Below, piece after piece: positions 35,250 to 49,300 of a DNA stretch of 64,000 nt. The DNA is from Lithospermum erythrorhizon (Eukaryota; Streptophyta; Magnoliopsida; Boraginales; Boraginaceae), in NCBI GenBank assembly GCA_019722365.1, contig JADFUC010000501.1, forward strand, positions 1 through 64,000, written 5' to 3'. Position 1 is the stretch's first letter. Each line of letters begins with the position of its first letter. A model generated the notes under the pieces. That model saw nothing but the letters and a program-made list of their open reading frames with translations, ran no database searches and had not been told where the DNA came from. The translations under genes and the position numbers were made by a program.

Positions 35250-38200
35250 GCGACTCGGTTTAAAATTTCACTGGATTTAAATAAAAATTTGATTTATTCA
35301 TCATTCTCAAAATAATCACGGTTTAAGATTTTGATCATGGTGATGTCAACCAACCTTTGACCTTATATATTCCCAGGCTAAGCGATGTCATGACAAAGAG
35401 GCTACAAAAATAAGTAGTGTATTCGGAATACAAAATAATTGCCCGTGAGGCTAAAGTTTGAAAAGGAAAATACAACAATCAAAATGGTTAACGTGAAATG
35501 GGCCTTGAGGATCCTCGGCCGCTGCGTCTTTCACAGCCACTCGGAAGAAACTCTCAACTGACCTCTGCTCAAATAGCATGAATGAAATGTCGTCATGTGA
35601 AAAGGTGTAAGCATGGCCCAGATCAACTGAACAAAGCTCCCTAAAGACTGGAGCCAGCTTCAGGCTTAGTAGACTTTCCTCTACTTGCCTCGTTCCGACA
35701 AGTGGGTGCGACATCTCCGCCCATTACAATGCCTCAAATGGTTCCATCTGATACTAGGATGGAAATTTGTTGTTTAACAAGCCCGAATATCTTAAGGCGG
35801 CTTCATCGTCGATTCAGGAGAGTTAGGAACCTGGCTTGGGATATTCTCTGCAATATCAAAGTATCGTCCTCTCAGGATTGCCCGTACATGCAGGGATAAA
35901 AAGATACCAGCTCCACTCTAGTCGGTCTCCTGAAACCCCTCGGAACCTCGAAGTGAATCCCCAAGCGTCGCGGTCGAAATGATCAACAGAACCCAGGTGC
36001 AGCATAATCGATCAACAGATGCTTGGTACCGAGGCCCGTCTGTAGATCGATAGGTAGGAAATGGCGGAGCTTCGATAACCTATCCACAATCCTTTAAAAT
36101 CCCGTCGTACTTTCCAGTACAAAGGAAACCCCGAACCACGAAGTCGTAGGTAATATTCTCCCGTGTCCACTTTCGGGAATAGGAAGAGTCTCGATAAACC
36201 CGCGGGATATACATCTTGGCACTTGCTGGCGTGAGCCAAGCACTTTGCCTGAGCTTCTGCGTCTCTATAGCCGTTCACGGCCGCGATAGGTCAACCTGAG
36301 TCAGGAGTACATCTTTGTGCTACCCGATTATGCGCTATAGGAAGTATTATGAAACTTCGAAAGAATCTCCGCCTCGGCTAAATGAATCGATGCAGCATGA
36401 CACGTTAAATCCTGGCGCTCTCGTCAAAAAATGAAATCAGTCAAGCTCCACTCAACCATCCCTGCGATAACCTACGATGCATCCACCATTGCTTTATGAT
36501 AAAGATTCGATCCACAAACCTTGCAGGTCGAACTACCGTATGGCCAGCTCTCCCGTCATTAAGCGGCATCAAAATTAACTCAATTTGTTTAAATACATAG
36601 GTCCTTTGATTTCCCACTTTCTACTGTGCTCAACTCACACATTAGCGCTTACAGGTGGTACTCGATAGTCAAGTCATAATCAGCGATGAACTCCGTAACT
36701 CATACGCACTCAAATTCAAATCTATGATGATGAATCTTCCAAACTCTTATGATCGGTAAAAGATCGGCATTTAACTCAAATACGGATAATTAATACCAGC
36801 AATTTGATGCAAAGACTATAAGCTGGTCGTAGGTCGGATAGTTCTTCACCAAGTGATTTACTGAAACTATCGGGAGGCATGGCGATCACGCTTCCATTCT
36901 GGCATTGAGCGCTTTGATCACGATGCGGCTTCAGCTATAAATCAGCGTATTTTCGAGCGGAGCGGTATCGCTACTTATTTTGGGCAGTCAACTTCCTCTT
37001 TAATACCATGAAACAATCACCATGATCATCATCGAATAAGCGGAACCCGCACCCAAATTCGGCACAGTCGGTAGAAATCGCTGATCGAGGAAACCATGAT
37101 GAATCTTGTAATAACCGGTAACCCCAACTCAACTTTCAGTCATGGCTCGTGGGAGGCCGAAACGATTCTGTTCTCGTCCTCCGCATGCGTGGATCAACAC
37201 AAATACCCTGTGGAAATCCACGTGACCCCGAGGTGCACTTTCATGACGAACTCACATTTAGAAAACTTGGCATACAATGATGTATGCCGAGGTCCTGTGC
37301 TGTCTGAAATGCATTTCATGTTCCAGCCTCCCTGGAATATGTCGAATATAAATCCAATGAATACCACATGAGCTATTACAAAATGCTCTCGAAACGGATT
37401 CGTAGTACCAAAAACCGCCGTTTAGCCGATCGAAATGGCATCGCTATAACTTCATAATACCCATATGAGGAATGGAAATAGATTTTGGGGCTCTCTCCCT
37501 TTTTGATCCTCGGTGATAACAGACCCATGAAATCAATCTTCGAGAACAAGCCATCGCCCGGTTGATCAACCAATCGTCAATTACAGGCGATAGGTATCGG
37601 TTCTTGTAGTCCTTTATTAAAACTTCACATAGTGTCTGGCGATCTCGTGACAATCCTTCTTTTTCCTGAAGCAATGTTTAGTGCGCCTTTGAGGAGATAC
37701 GCTCGATGCGATGAATCCGCATCCGTATTAATGTAAGCGAGTCCACTTGATTCTGTGACTTCATTTGGAGCCGTCGGTGCGGTGGAAGGAAGAAAATTGG
37801 TTTGTCTAGAATAACCTCGATAGCAAATTCGTCTCTCACTTTTTGGCGGAAACCACGGTAAGTCCTCGGGAAACTTGTCGGCCCAGGCTACTGTAGCAAT
37901 ACATGGCATCCTACTTTACGCGCCCTGCTATAAAGATCGACCACGTACCCCAAAGACCAATAGCGCTTTCAGAATCAATCACAGCCTCAGTCTTTGATAC
38001 AAAACTCGAAGGCAAAAAATCTGCAATGCATGAAATCGGGATATACAGTGCTCTAGAACCCCACAATGATCTCTTGGAGATAGCGTCGATACTTGGCATG
38101 ATGTTTCCAACTTGATCCATACCCGAAGATAAGGTCAAAATCCAGAAAGCTCAAATGGAAATAAATCAACAGACAACAAGCTGACCACAAACAATCAAAT

Positions 38201-40190
38201 GATAATCTCATCTGAGTAACACTTGGCCAAATTTCCTCACTAGTGTCGCAATCTCGAGTAAGAAGCAGGCAAGAGCCGCAAACATACGAATAAAGCGAAA
38301 ATAAAACTCACGAAACAAAAAGAATCGCTGCTTGAATCAAACAACTGCTTCCAATATCATACGAAATAATGTACTATCCTTTGACTGAGGTATCGTAATA
38401 CTCACGATGGTAACGTGAATCGGCCTCGACCGGCTCATTTCAGAAACACCGCTCTACGAGTCTAAACTCCATATCGAGGCTACGGCGTTAGATCGACCAC
38501 CGACTCCCCGATACTTCGGCGAAATTTGGCCCCAGTCTTGAAATGCAGCCGCTCCCTTTAGGAAGAGTAGGGACACTCGCCCGCCAAATATCACATTTCT
38601 TGGCATCGATAACATAAGACCGCCTCGTGATCCCACTGCTTTGCTTGTGCCCCGTCGGCAGCAGTAGCAATGATACCTCTACAGACCCATGGATCTCGCG
38701 AGCGCCAGTCTCGAAGAAGTGGTGGCATGCTTCAGGCGGCCTTCGGGCTGAAGAGACTCTGCAGGAAGACTTCTGTGGTCCCGTCCTCCTCTGAACTTCT
38801 AGAGCTAGAGCCTACCGGAATAGAAAGTCTCGAGGTCGACTCTTACTTAGATCCATTTCGCTTTGTGGCTCTACTTGACTCCATTTCCATCTTGAGCTGC
38901 ATTCTACGCGGCAAACTAGTAAAAACCGTGGTGAGATGCAGTGACGTATCTCCCCGCGTCAACCCATCCTGAATCTAATGATCTCTTACTTCACCGGATA
39001 ACGTCAGGATGTATTCGGCGCGGAATCAACTGCTGTCTCGTACTCTCGGCGACCTCGAACCTGCGTCAGCGAAATCAATTTCTATAAAGAGGCATTGTGG
39101 GTCTCAGCGATAATTCTCCGGAAGAGCTCGACAAATCGCTCGAGAGCCATGAATCTCCTACCGCGTTAGAGCAGGCTCGGGTTCTCCCGCTGATGGCGCC
39201 TAAGTAGAAATACATAAGTATGGCTTAGCTCTCTAAATAAGCCCTTGATCCCGTCGGCTCAAAGATGGACAGCTATCAGGATGAACTCGATAGCACGCTC
39301 TGGTAGACCCCACGAAAACCGGGAGGTCCATAAAGCCAAGTCAAATGACATGCAGAGATTGACCTCGCATTTAACAAATTCGCTCTCTCTCGAGGTCTCG
39401 CCGGCACAGCTCGAAAAGAATCGCCTCCGGGGTCGCAGCATCCCTTATTTGTGCACTCGTGGCCGGTATGCACTACCCGGCTCGACTCCTCTGGGCTGCC
39501 GGCACTGCATTTCTGGCCAGCGTCTGCAAATTGGGAAATCCTCGTAGGTCACGCAAAAGAAAAATTTCGATTTTCTGAAAGACGCATTTCGAGGAAGCAG
39601 TGGGCACGCGACCACGCGAGGATAACCCAAGTAATGGAAACTGGGCTACGATGCGAAATAGTAACGCGGCCGCCCAGGGTCGGTAAGCCTTTAAGGTAGT
39701 CATTTAAAATCCGGGCAAGGAATCACTGCGGCCAGATGGGCGACTCGGGTTTAAAACTACTCATTTCCTTCAAAAATATGATTCACAGCCATAATATTAC
39801 CAAAATAATCACGGTTTAAAAATTCTGATCCATCCGGGTGATGTCAGGCAACCAGCTCCGTATATATACTCTGGCATATCCCAAATAAGCAGTAATCGTG
39901 AGGCTACAAAGAGAGTAAGTATTGTACTTTCGAATACAAAATGGCAATGAAATGAGGCTAAAGTTTGAAAAGGAAAATACAGCAATCAAAATAGTTGACA
40001 ACGCGTCAAAATTAGGCGTGAGGATTACCACGCGCTTTAGATGCTCGCTGGCCACTTTCCCGAGCAAAACTCTCAAGCGACCTCTTGGGTATTTGGCCGT
40101 CTGTCGGCAGCCTGAATGAAATACATGAAGAGAAAGGGGTGTAAGCCATGAAACTTAGTAGAAACTTAACGCGGGGGTGAACACATGCAG
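35250..40190 (-). mobile_element. Ty3/gypsy LTR retrotransposon, decayed or poorly sequenced
   Basis: On the minus strand pol is readable in frame-shifted pieces. Reverse transcriptase lies at about 37909–37376 (FPEDLP near 37860; GDGLFSKIDF, YGYYE and AMPF nearer 37400–37560). The RNase H region is at about 37000–36680 (a TDHKSL-like FTDHKSL near 36750). Integrase is at about 36280–36010 (PAGLSRL.LFPK, then a VDRL-like patch). The order RT–RNaseH–INT is the gypsy order. Two direct repeats, 35250–35690 and 39738–40170 (AGGCTAAAGTTTGAAAAGGA in both), flank the coding part and may be LTRs. The primer-binding site and target duplication were not found. Indels occur every few tens of bases. Confidence 0.8.
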
Positions 40191-40540
40191 ACGAGTCGAT
40201 CAATAATATAATAGTCAAAATACTTGGATAAATACATATCGGGACTACCTAATAAAGTCATACAACATAATTTGAAAGGAAGTCTGAGACATAACACGTG
40301 AAGATATAATAGAAGGTTCGATGGCAACGATTCGAGGAAAGAAAATCAAGGGGCTGTGACGACTAAAACTCTAGTCATGAGCCTCTATCTACCGTATCCC
40401 CTTTGATGCTCTGACCTCACAGTATAGCATATAACAGATCGTCTACTTGCGGAATGGACTAATAAATAATACTTGACATCTCACAGCGATATAAGGCCAA
40501 AGCAGCGCTTATACCGCAATTATAAAAGTGGCTTATACAC

Positions 40541-40705
40541 AAAGTATAAGGCATATCAGCATCATCGCTAAGTATAAGGCCTGTGTGACTGTCAGCTAAG
40601 TATAAGGCACCTTAGCTCTTATCTGGCTAAATATAAAGACACGCGCGTTTATCTCTACAGCTGAGTATAAGGCGCGCTTGTGACTTCAAATATTGAGTAT
40701 AAGGC
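40541..40705. repeat. Six-copy ~30-bp minisatellite
   Basis: The core AAGTATAAGGC or close variants recurs at about 40542, 40570, 40598, 40628, 40664 and 40694. Spacing is 28–36 bp with variable sequence between cores. It lies to the right of the gypsy direct repeat, in a stretch that looks like LTR or leader sequence. Confidence 0.7.
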
Positions 40706-40719
40706 CCGATATAGAGTGG

Positions 40720-42184
40720 TATATCTACTTGAGGAAGGAGGGGGAGTAGCTTTGACACAATCATCCCGGCATAGGTCGAATCACGTCTTCCGGAATCCTC
40801 GTCGTACATAACTCACAACCGTGGCATACTCGATAACCCGGCTACTCTGCTCGAAACTGATATCCAATATTGCCATTCAAAACATCTATGATAAGTAAAT
40901 TCGAACGCGATTTGCCGACGAACCACGAGAAATCATAAGTGCCGACAAGGCCACGGAAATCGAAATAAGTTGGGAGTTAATTTATTACTTACCTCGGCGA
41001 TCTTGGCGCCCACGAGAATATAATCACATGTAATCGTATCATGCATTTCGCTGTGAATGAATCCATAGCATGTCGTACAACAATTACATGTATCATTACA
41101 ATGATCACCGCCTGATAACATGTTCCGCATAATTTAAAATGAATCGTAAAAGTAACTGCGAGTGAGATAAGTACTACGCATCGCTAGCTACCTGAGCTGC
41201 ATGATGCGTGCGCCGCGCACTCACGATCGGCGCCTAAGCGAGCAAGAAAGTATAGTGAGCTGCTTCACTACGCTGCGTTCTAAAGATATAACCAATTCTT
41301 AGTGAAACTATTTTCAAAGCGGTCTAGCAGCGGATAAACTATCGAATTATAATCCGGCCAGACTATGACCAAATAGATCCTTGAAATTCCATGCTTACAT
41401 TACTTTATCATTACAAATCGACTTATATAAGCCATTCCTAGTTAATCGGCGGGTCACTAATTAAAATCTATATTCCAAAATATCAATTATAACTTCGACT
41501 TGAAAATATTGCTTGATGACATAACAATCAGTTTAATTCACCGATTTAACAACTTGATAGCTATAATAAGGTCCCAGATTAAACTTCTACACATTTTAAA
41601 GTCTTTAATATCCACAGGAAAAGTCAATTTAAAATCTAAAGAAGTCAACTCAAATTAAATAACATGCTTGACATTATCAAGTCGTGAATTAATAAACATA
41701 TAAATGGAACCATAGCAAGTAGTTAAGTAGTAGAATTGAATTATGGAAGATTCGCTAAAGTCAACCATGTGAAGCCAGTATCTTGAAGACTTGAAATTCT
41801 TTGCAGCAGAGAATGATGGGAGGCAGTATTACAAAACGATGCGGGTTTGAGGAGACAATCGAAGAGAGAGAATGGATGAAGAATTTTTTTCAAGGGAGGG
41901 GTGAATCTCGGCCAAATGTAAGAGGAAGAATTGGATAAGTATGGATAGATATTTAAAAAAGCTGGAGTAAAAGTTCGGTTTCGGTTAATTTCTCAAACAT
42001 AAGTACTTAATCTCAGCAGACAATTCAAAGATAAAATTTTCCGTAGCAAAAACTACTAAAATTATAAATGTAAATTAGAGCTAAAATTTACGAAATAATA
42101 TTATCATCGAAATTATTTATACCGTTACCGGGTCCCGCGCGTAGAAAAAATTAAATTTTTTTTTTCGTAGCGGGTTATTGCGCC
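40720..42184. other. Right flank of the inserted block
   Basis: No gene seen. The right end (41840–42170) on the minus strand begins near GCGCGGGACCCGGTAACGGT, followed by TATAAATAATTTCGAT, which resembles the start of a plant gypsy LTR. This suggests the element or a second nested one extends to about 42170. The junction with the duplicated unit is near 42185. Confidence 0.4.
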
Positions 42185-42349
42185 TTTCTTCTTTGAATTT
42201 GACCATGTAGCGCTAAGCGATTATACGCTGATGTTTTCTTATAAATATGATGCCCGTCGTAAACTTATTGGCTTGATCGATCGATCTAATCCAATTATTT
42301 ATCGACAATCGTTTTGGTACATCTTCGAATATTCAAAAAGCTAGCACCA

Positions 42350-42830
42350 TGAAACATGCATGGAAAGTGTTTGAGATTCATATGAAATTCTCGATATCTC
42401 AATTTTACGAGTCCTCGAGGTGATTATTTTATAGACAATAGTAACATGTATAGCAGAAGCTATCCATGCAATTTTATGGAGGATACCATGAGACGAGGAA
42501 TCAGAGATCGGGAGAATATATGGAACTGGCTAAAACTCCATTTAGTTGTCTGATACCCGATACCTGACCGCGAGGCTTGATAAATATCGATTACGAACAT
42601 GTTTGAAGAGACTATCCATACCAAATTTATGGAGATTATCATGAGTATTGCGTGAGAATTGATTGAAAGAAATGCGTCTCAGGCAGCGATTTGTTTGATA
42701 TCTTAGGAGAAATTGCTCAAGAAAATGATGGAAGCAATGATCATGAGATTTTCAGAAAATTCTTCTCCAGGGTTAAAAAAGTGCATTTGATAGAATTGAA
42801 ATTTTGAAACTTTGAATCAAAAGAAAATAG
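42350..42830 (+). pseudogene. Small gene-like sequence with an internal protein repeat, copy 2
   Basis: This matches 25993–26470. In broken frames it shows DYFIDNSNMY, SYP, then NMFEE, PYQIYGDYHEY and an acidic helical tail, with further small indels. It keeps the same position tail-to-tail with the second lyase gene. Function unknown. Confidence 0.4.
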
Positions 42831-43305
42831 CTTAAATCCTTGGGATATCAAGGAAGGGGTATCAACATTGAAGCTTCTTCAACAAATGGACATATATAAA
42901 ACACTTACATAACTGGCGGTTTTAAAATCAAGACTCTCAATCTGGGTGGTGTTGTCAAGGAGGAGAAACAAAGCTAGTTCTGTTGTATGCAATAAAATAC
43001 AAATAGTTTTCCATAATATTATTCCCCTCCCCCATGCATGGTGTAAACTTCCAGTTCTTTTGTTTTTTTTATCAAATTCATTTATAAAGTATTTTTTTTT
43101 GAACCAATACATCTCCTTACACAAAAGTAAAGACTAAGGAAAATCAGGTCAATTGATAAGACATGTTTATGGTGTAAAAGTGATGTTCATATTGATTTTT
43201 GATCTCTTATTCAAAGGGATGTGAGTAAAAGATAAAAGCGCCTACTTTATTCTATCTCTATAAAACTACTCCACTGGATATATAATGAATAAATTCTAAA
43301 TTTGC

Positions 43306-46300
43306 TTATTTTGTTGGTCCTTCAAGTCGAAGATAATCATACATGACACCATTGAAAGTTTAATAAAACGATTTCTTTGTTTAATGAATATAGTGTTAAT
43401 CCCATTAACAAAAGTCCCAGCTGGTATATTAGCTTCAAACAACCAATATAGTCCATGGATTCCATGTCTTGCAATTACCTAAAACATCACTTCCTCGAGT
43501 TATAACTATTTGTTGAAAATATTGGTTGTCAGCTTTATTGGTCGTTACCTTTCACTGAAATACAAAGAAATTGGAGTTAGTTTTCCAGAATGGTTGTCGT
43601 GTTTCTAATATAATACTCAGTATATGTCTTAAATGAGGTTATTACTTGAATATACTTAGTGACATATATTCTGAAGCAATCTTATTCTTAATGTGTAAGC
43701 TCCATTGGCATTTGTAATAGGAAATTTAATTTGCCATGTCGTTGGAACATATTTATCTCCAACTCTCCTGCAATTATATATGGTTATAGGAAACAAATTA
43801 GTTTGATTTTCGTGCTTCACACAAAAATGGTAAATATTTTAAGAAAGTAAAACTATGAATCTAATATTGTCTCCTAAGTACAAAATTATTTGTTAAAAAC
43901 CATTAATGTTTGGATACTTATCCTTTTTAAATTAACAATCTTATTTTACTTATAGAACATCCTCCAATGTTAAAAATACTAAAAGAATGTTTGGCGATTT
44001 ATAAAACTATTTCATTTAAAGTAGCCACTATCTTCCTGAGAGCGGTGGGCTCGAATGAAGACCTATTGTGAACAATTGAAATACTCAGGGAATTAACGAC
44101 ATTAGAACAAAATGGAAGATTATATAAAGCAAACCTGTTAAGATGAGCAAAAAACCAATCCTTCTTATAATCACTTGTTCCAATGTTGTAAACAAGATCT
44201 CCATTTGGGTACAAATCTGTGTATCGATCCCATAGACCATATTGCCTCCATCTGAAAATATCACATTCTATTAGTGGTTTGAACCTCTAATTCAAAAAAC
44301 GTTCAAACATTATCATAAATTGGTATACTATTTATTGAGAGATTAGACTTACTTTTCAGGGTGGCCATTGAATAGTGAATTAGATAACCCTTTAGCTGGA
44401 TCAGGAATAAAGAACCTGCTTTACTTGATTCGATCGAATACGATTTCCCATCTTTGTTGGACGGACTTCTTGGAGGATTGAATACAAGTTCACCCAAGTT
44501 GATGTTGCTTCCTGTAGCAAATTATATTGTTTAGCTAAGCGGAAGTGTGGATATTAAAATGAAAACACCAAGAGCTAGGTCGTAGTTTTTATACATTTAT
44601 TATTACATAAAATTTTATTCATTTAATTTGGTTGAAACTATAATATTGGGATATACATGCAGATCTGATGTTTTTGAAGTTAGTTTGTTAGTTTTCTAAG
44701 AACTATAGGTAATTCAAATATTATTATCTACATAGGTATTCAAATATTATTATCTTGGTAAATTTTGGATTTCAAATGAAGTATTATTTTATACTTAAAA
44801 GAAAATGTATACCTCCTTTGATTTCAATATTTTGGTCATTTTTATAATCTCCTATAACCCCAGGAACCCAAGCATAAACATTGTAAGTTCCGGGTACTAT
44901 ATTGGATATACGAAGACCTCGCGTAAACCGGTTTGGACCCGAAATTGGTAACCACGAAGAAAAAATTAGTAATAGCAGTTAGGGTATTTGTTCTTGATTT
45001 ATCTATCCGATCCGTTTATGTATCGCGTACATTATATATGTCGCGTCTTGAGGGTACATTTGAATAACAAGCGAGAAATATTGGAGGAATAACATCTTTT
45101 TAGTTACAATAATACTTCACTCCCTTAGAATGACTAAATTGTCCATTCTTATAAAAATTATCTCCTTATTTCATAACCATCGCACTCCTCGAAACCTAGC
45201 GTCACTACTTGTGTTTTCTTTCGGCCTCCCGTTTCCCTCTCATACTGCGGACCGCCCGTCAGCAGAAATCGCGGCCCGCATCCGCCCAGAGCCGAACCAG
45301 GCAAGACTCCTTTACCCAGAACCAGCGGCCCCGCTCCACTTTCTTTTTTTTTTTTTTTTGGGTGTATATTGGTGTATAATGATGTATAGTGATATTTTAT
45401 TTAATCTTATAATTTTGGTGGTTTATGAGTGGTGGTGATGATTTTTTGGTGTTGGTGGTGGTGTTTAGTGGAGTTAGAGTTTGGGGATGGTGGTGGTGAT
45501 GAGGTGGGGCTGTTTTGGGGGGGGGTACATTTTGGGGTGGAGCTAAGGGTGGGGGGGGGGATGTTTTGGAGTTGATAGGAGGGAGGTTGGTGGTGGTGTT
45601 TTGGATGAAGAATAAAGCTTTTTTAAAATATAAGGACAATTTAGTATTTTTATAAGGGTTGTGTTATTTTATCCAAAAAAAAGAAGGGTGTTATTTTTGT
45701 AATTTTTTCCATTAACCATATTTACCTAAAATTTCTGGAAGTAAACTTGTTTATATTAATTGTGAATCGTGTTTTACGGACATCATGAAGTAGTTATGAT
45801 GTAATCAATGATACATGATGTACAATTACATAAGTCTAATAGCGTCAAACGTGACACATAAAGAAATACAAGATTAAAAGTCTTTTTCATTACAAAATTA
45901 CTGTATCCTTGCCATGAACCGAGGTTCTCAGGGGCCAACTGACATAACTTTGATTTTCTTTAGATGCGTTGTATTCTTGATGCTTAAAGTAATACAGAAT
46001 ACAAAAAATGAAACAATAAAACTTTAGTAGAGAGTATTTTTATCATATTGATTATTAAAAGATTTAATTTTGTAAAATTTACCCGTCTTGAGCCAGAGTC
46101 AAGCGACCCGGTGACCCCTTTGACCGGCATGAATAAAGTCAGGAGAGAGTGGGAAATCATAAGGCCATTTTTGTCTTTCTTCTCCCATCTGTTTAAGATC
46201 CAAGAACATGTACAATTATTCTAGGTCATAACAAATTGGTACGAATATCTATAAAAACTTCCACATTGAAATATTGTAAAACTAAAATTGAATTTATAAG

Positions 46301-49300
46301 GTTTCGAGTTACTCCTTTTATCATTAATTGATACTTTTTTCAGGTAAAACAAATTACAAAGACAGCATTAATGCCTCTACCAAAGAAATGTTTTTGCTTT
46401 TTATTATTACACAATACTTTGGCGCTAGTTCCATAGTGTTTTTAAACCATTAGAATTTATGTAAAAGAAAACAGGGCCGAAGACCCTCTTCCATTGCTCC
46501 CCATTAGCTATGTGAATTTTTACGTCCTCGCCAGCATAATGGCCACTGAAAAATATCTGCACATTTTCAGAAAGTAGTCAATAATTGCATTTATGCAAAA
46601 TTTATATATAGAGCTTTATCGAAAGATCGTTTCAAACTTAGGTTAATCGCGCAGATCCGCCCAATAGACATATATACTCAAAGTCACTATAGATAATGAG
46701 TTAATGATTAATAACAGTATGCACAAGATTGGAAATTATCTAAAAATTCGTTCACAGGTACGGTTGTATATATGTACCAACCCAATATCCCAATAATGTT
46801 AAAAATGTTTTCTGGTTTTGTTAGATGCTTAAAAATGATAATGAAGTAATATGATGTTAAACATGATATAAGTATCAAAAATGTGCATCAAGTTAAATGC
46901 ATTGTGTATAGTAAATTAATATTATACGTATCTAGGAATGCCAACATTTAACAAGTACCATTTTATATCCACTTTCGCCATTATTAACTCGATTAAATTT
47001 GTATATGGACCATATATTTCAATTTGATAATTGATGAAAAATTTAGATTATTATGTAGAGTTGTGATACATACTGAGAGAGCAGTAGGCCCAGCATGTGA
47101 AGTAAGCTCATATTTGGTTGGGCCACCACAACGAAACTCATCACTTGGAGTAATCACCCAAAATCCTGTCTTTTGTGTACTTATCCATCCATGTAGAAAG
47201 CTGTCTTTGTTATCCATTGAGTATTAGTACTTGTCCGCCAACCTGAATAATAATTTCAATTTCTTTACTTCACTTTATTTACATATTAGTAATTAAGTAA
47301 TTGTATAAATTATGCATATTAGTAATTTAGTTGAATTCTGCCAGTCTTTTAAAGCTGGATTAGAAAGTTTTCTAATAATTTAGGCTTAACAGCAATTAAT
47401 TCTTCAGATTATTAAAATAAAGACACGTCGTAATTAACAACACTTATTGTCAGATCTTTGCCAGTATAAGTGAGCACTTATGCGATAATGATTATCGAGA
47501 ATTAAGTTAAATTATCAATAATGTAGAATGGGCAATAATGTTTAAATTCTATAACATATTTGATCGATGTATGGAGTACTTTATTATTAAAGTGTAATCT
47601 TTTATTCAAATTATATAATGTTATGTGTCAATTAATAAAGGCATTGCTTTTTTTAGTACAAAAAACTTAAATGATTATATGTACGTGGGATAGTATGGTA
47701 TTTGGAAGTTTGGAACCACTCTAATTCGTGTTAACTCTAAAATAAAGCTTACAGTTTTTGGTTAAGCTTGAAAGCAATTCTTCCCTCCTCTATTTGAAGC
47801 TCAGGCCATCCGTTCAAATGCTCAAATATTCCATATGAATAGAAACCTGAACTGCCCTTAAGCATTATAAACCTGTAAAACAATTCAATCATAAAATATT
47901 ACAATATTAATATCTTAATTGATAAAATAAATAAATTAAAAACCATACACGTTACCTTTTCATAATTAAATTTTAAAGTGATATTGCATGGCATTAAAAT
48001 GGGAACGAAAATATACCTTTTGTCATAATTTAAATTAAGACCGGCACTTTCAGTTGAAGGGTTCCAAGTTTTAGAGAATGAGATCTCTACTTTGTCATCG
48101 GTTTGAGATATCACCTTAAACGTTGTCGTAGCGAAATGCGTATAATGATAGTAAATTAATTAAATTAATAATTATAATTCAAGTGCATAGAATGGGAATA
48201 AGAATATATCCGATTCACTACATGCATTTATACGAAATTGGAATCATTGGCTTTGTATTGGATTTTTTTAAATTTAATACTCTCAATAATACCTAAGATC
48301 GAGACATTTACTTTTAATGGTCAAAATTAATAAACTTTGATATAGTAATTAACTTTTTCATAAAATGTTATACAGTAAATTAAAAGATGTTTGAAGTCAA
48401 AATTTCAAAAGACAACACATCAAAATTATAAATTGAACAATAATCTTTCACGGATGGATGGAGGGAGTAATACTTTCATAATAAGTGGTATTGTATTATT
48501 CTTGTAATTTTTTACAAAATTATTAAAATTTAGTCATGATGAAATTAAATAAAATCATACCTAAAAGTGAATCCCCCCAATTTATTTGTAATATAGTGAT
48601 TACTTACTTCAATTTATTTAAAACAACTTTTTATTTTTGATGGAAAATATTAGCCATGAAATACTTTTAATTTCTTACTTCAACAAATACAAAATTGAAG
48701 CATTTAATATAAATTTATATGTACTGTATGTATATTCTTAGCATCATTTTATTAATAAGATTATTTATTCATATCATAAGATTATTTATTCATATCAAGA
48801 AAGAAAATTTCAATTCATTTGAAATAGTGGAAGGAGTTTTATGTACTCTTGAATAGAAATACCTCGTTTTAATTATTTTAAAGTTATCATAGAAACTAGA
48901 GCATGAGAAAATAGAAGGGGGAAAAAAAGGAAATAATGCAAAGAGCTTACGTATCCATTTTGCCAGTCGCATCTTTCGACCTAGAATACACAACGTCCCA
49001 ATACCTGATTTCATTTGAAGCACAAATATATATGAAAAAGGCTACATGAAAAATAATATTTGTCTACATGAAAAAGGCTAAGATATTATATATTTAGGTA
49101 TTTAATTTACAAATATATATACTTTTGCTTATTACCCTCTTCGTCCTTCTTTGTAGTTGGTGGATTCTAGTAAATTATCTTGACCCCCTTTGTAATTTAT
49201 CACATTAAGAGCCCCACCAGGATTACTGAATGTCAAACTTACGATACCATTGTCCAATACCACCTATTAGGAAAGTAAATTAATATTTGTTACTCATCAA

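Noticed and set aside
39245..39703. Several overlapping 60–100 codon open frames on both strands
   Set aside because: GC-richer, noisy retroelement sequence gives chance open frames; none shows a domain. Gag is expected in this part but could not be read with confidence.
45397..45639. 80-codon proline/threonine-rich open frame on the minus strand
   Set aside because: It is the complement of G-rich low-complexity sequence in an intron element and has no counterpart open frame in the other lyase copy.
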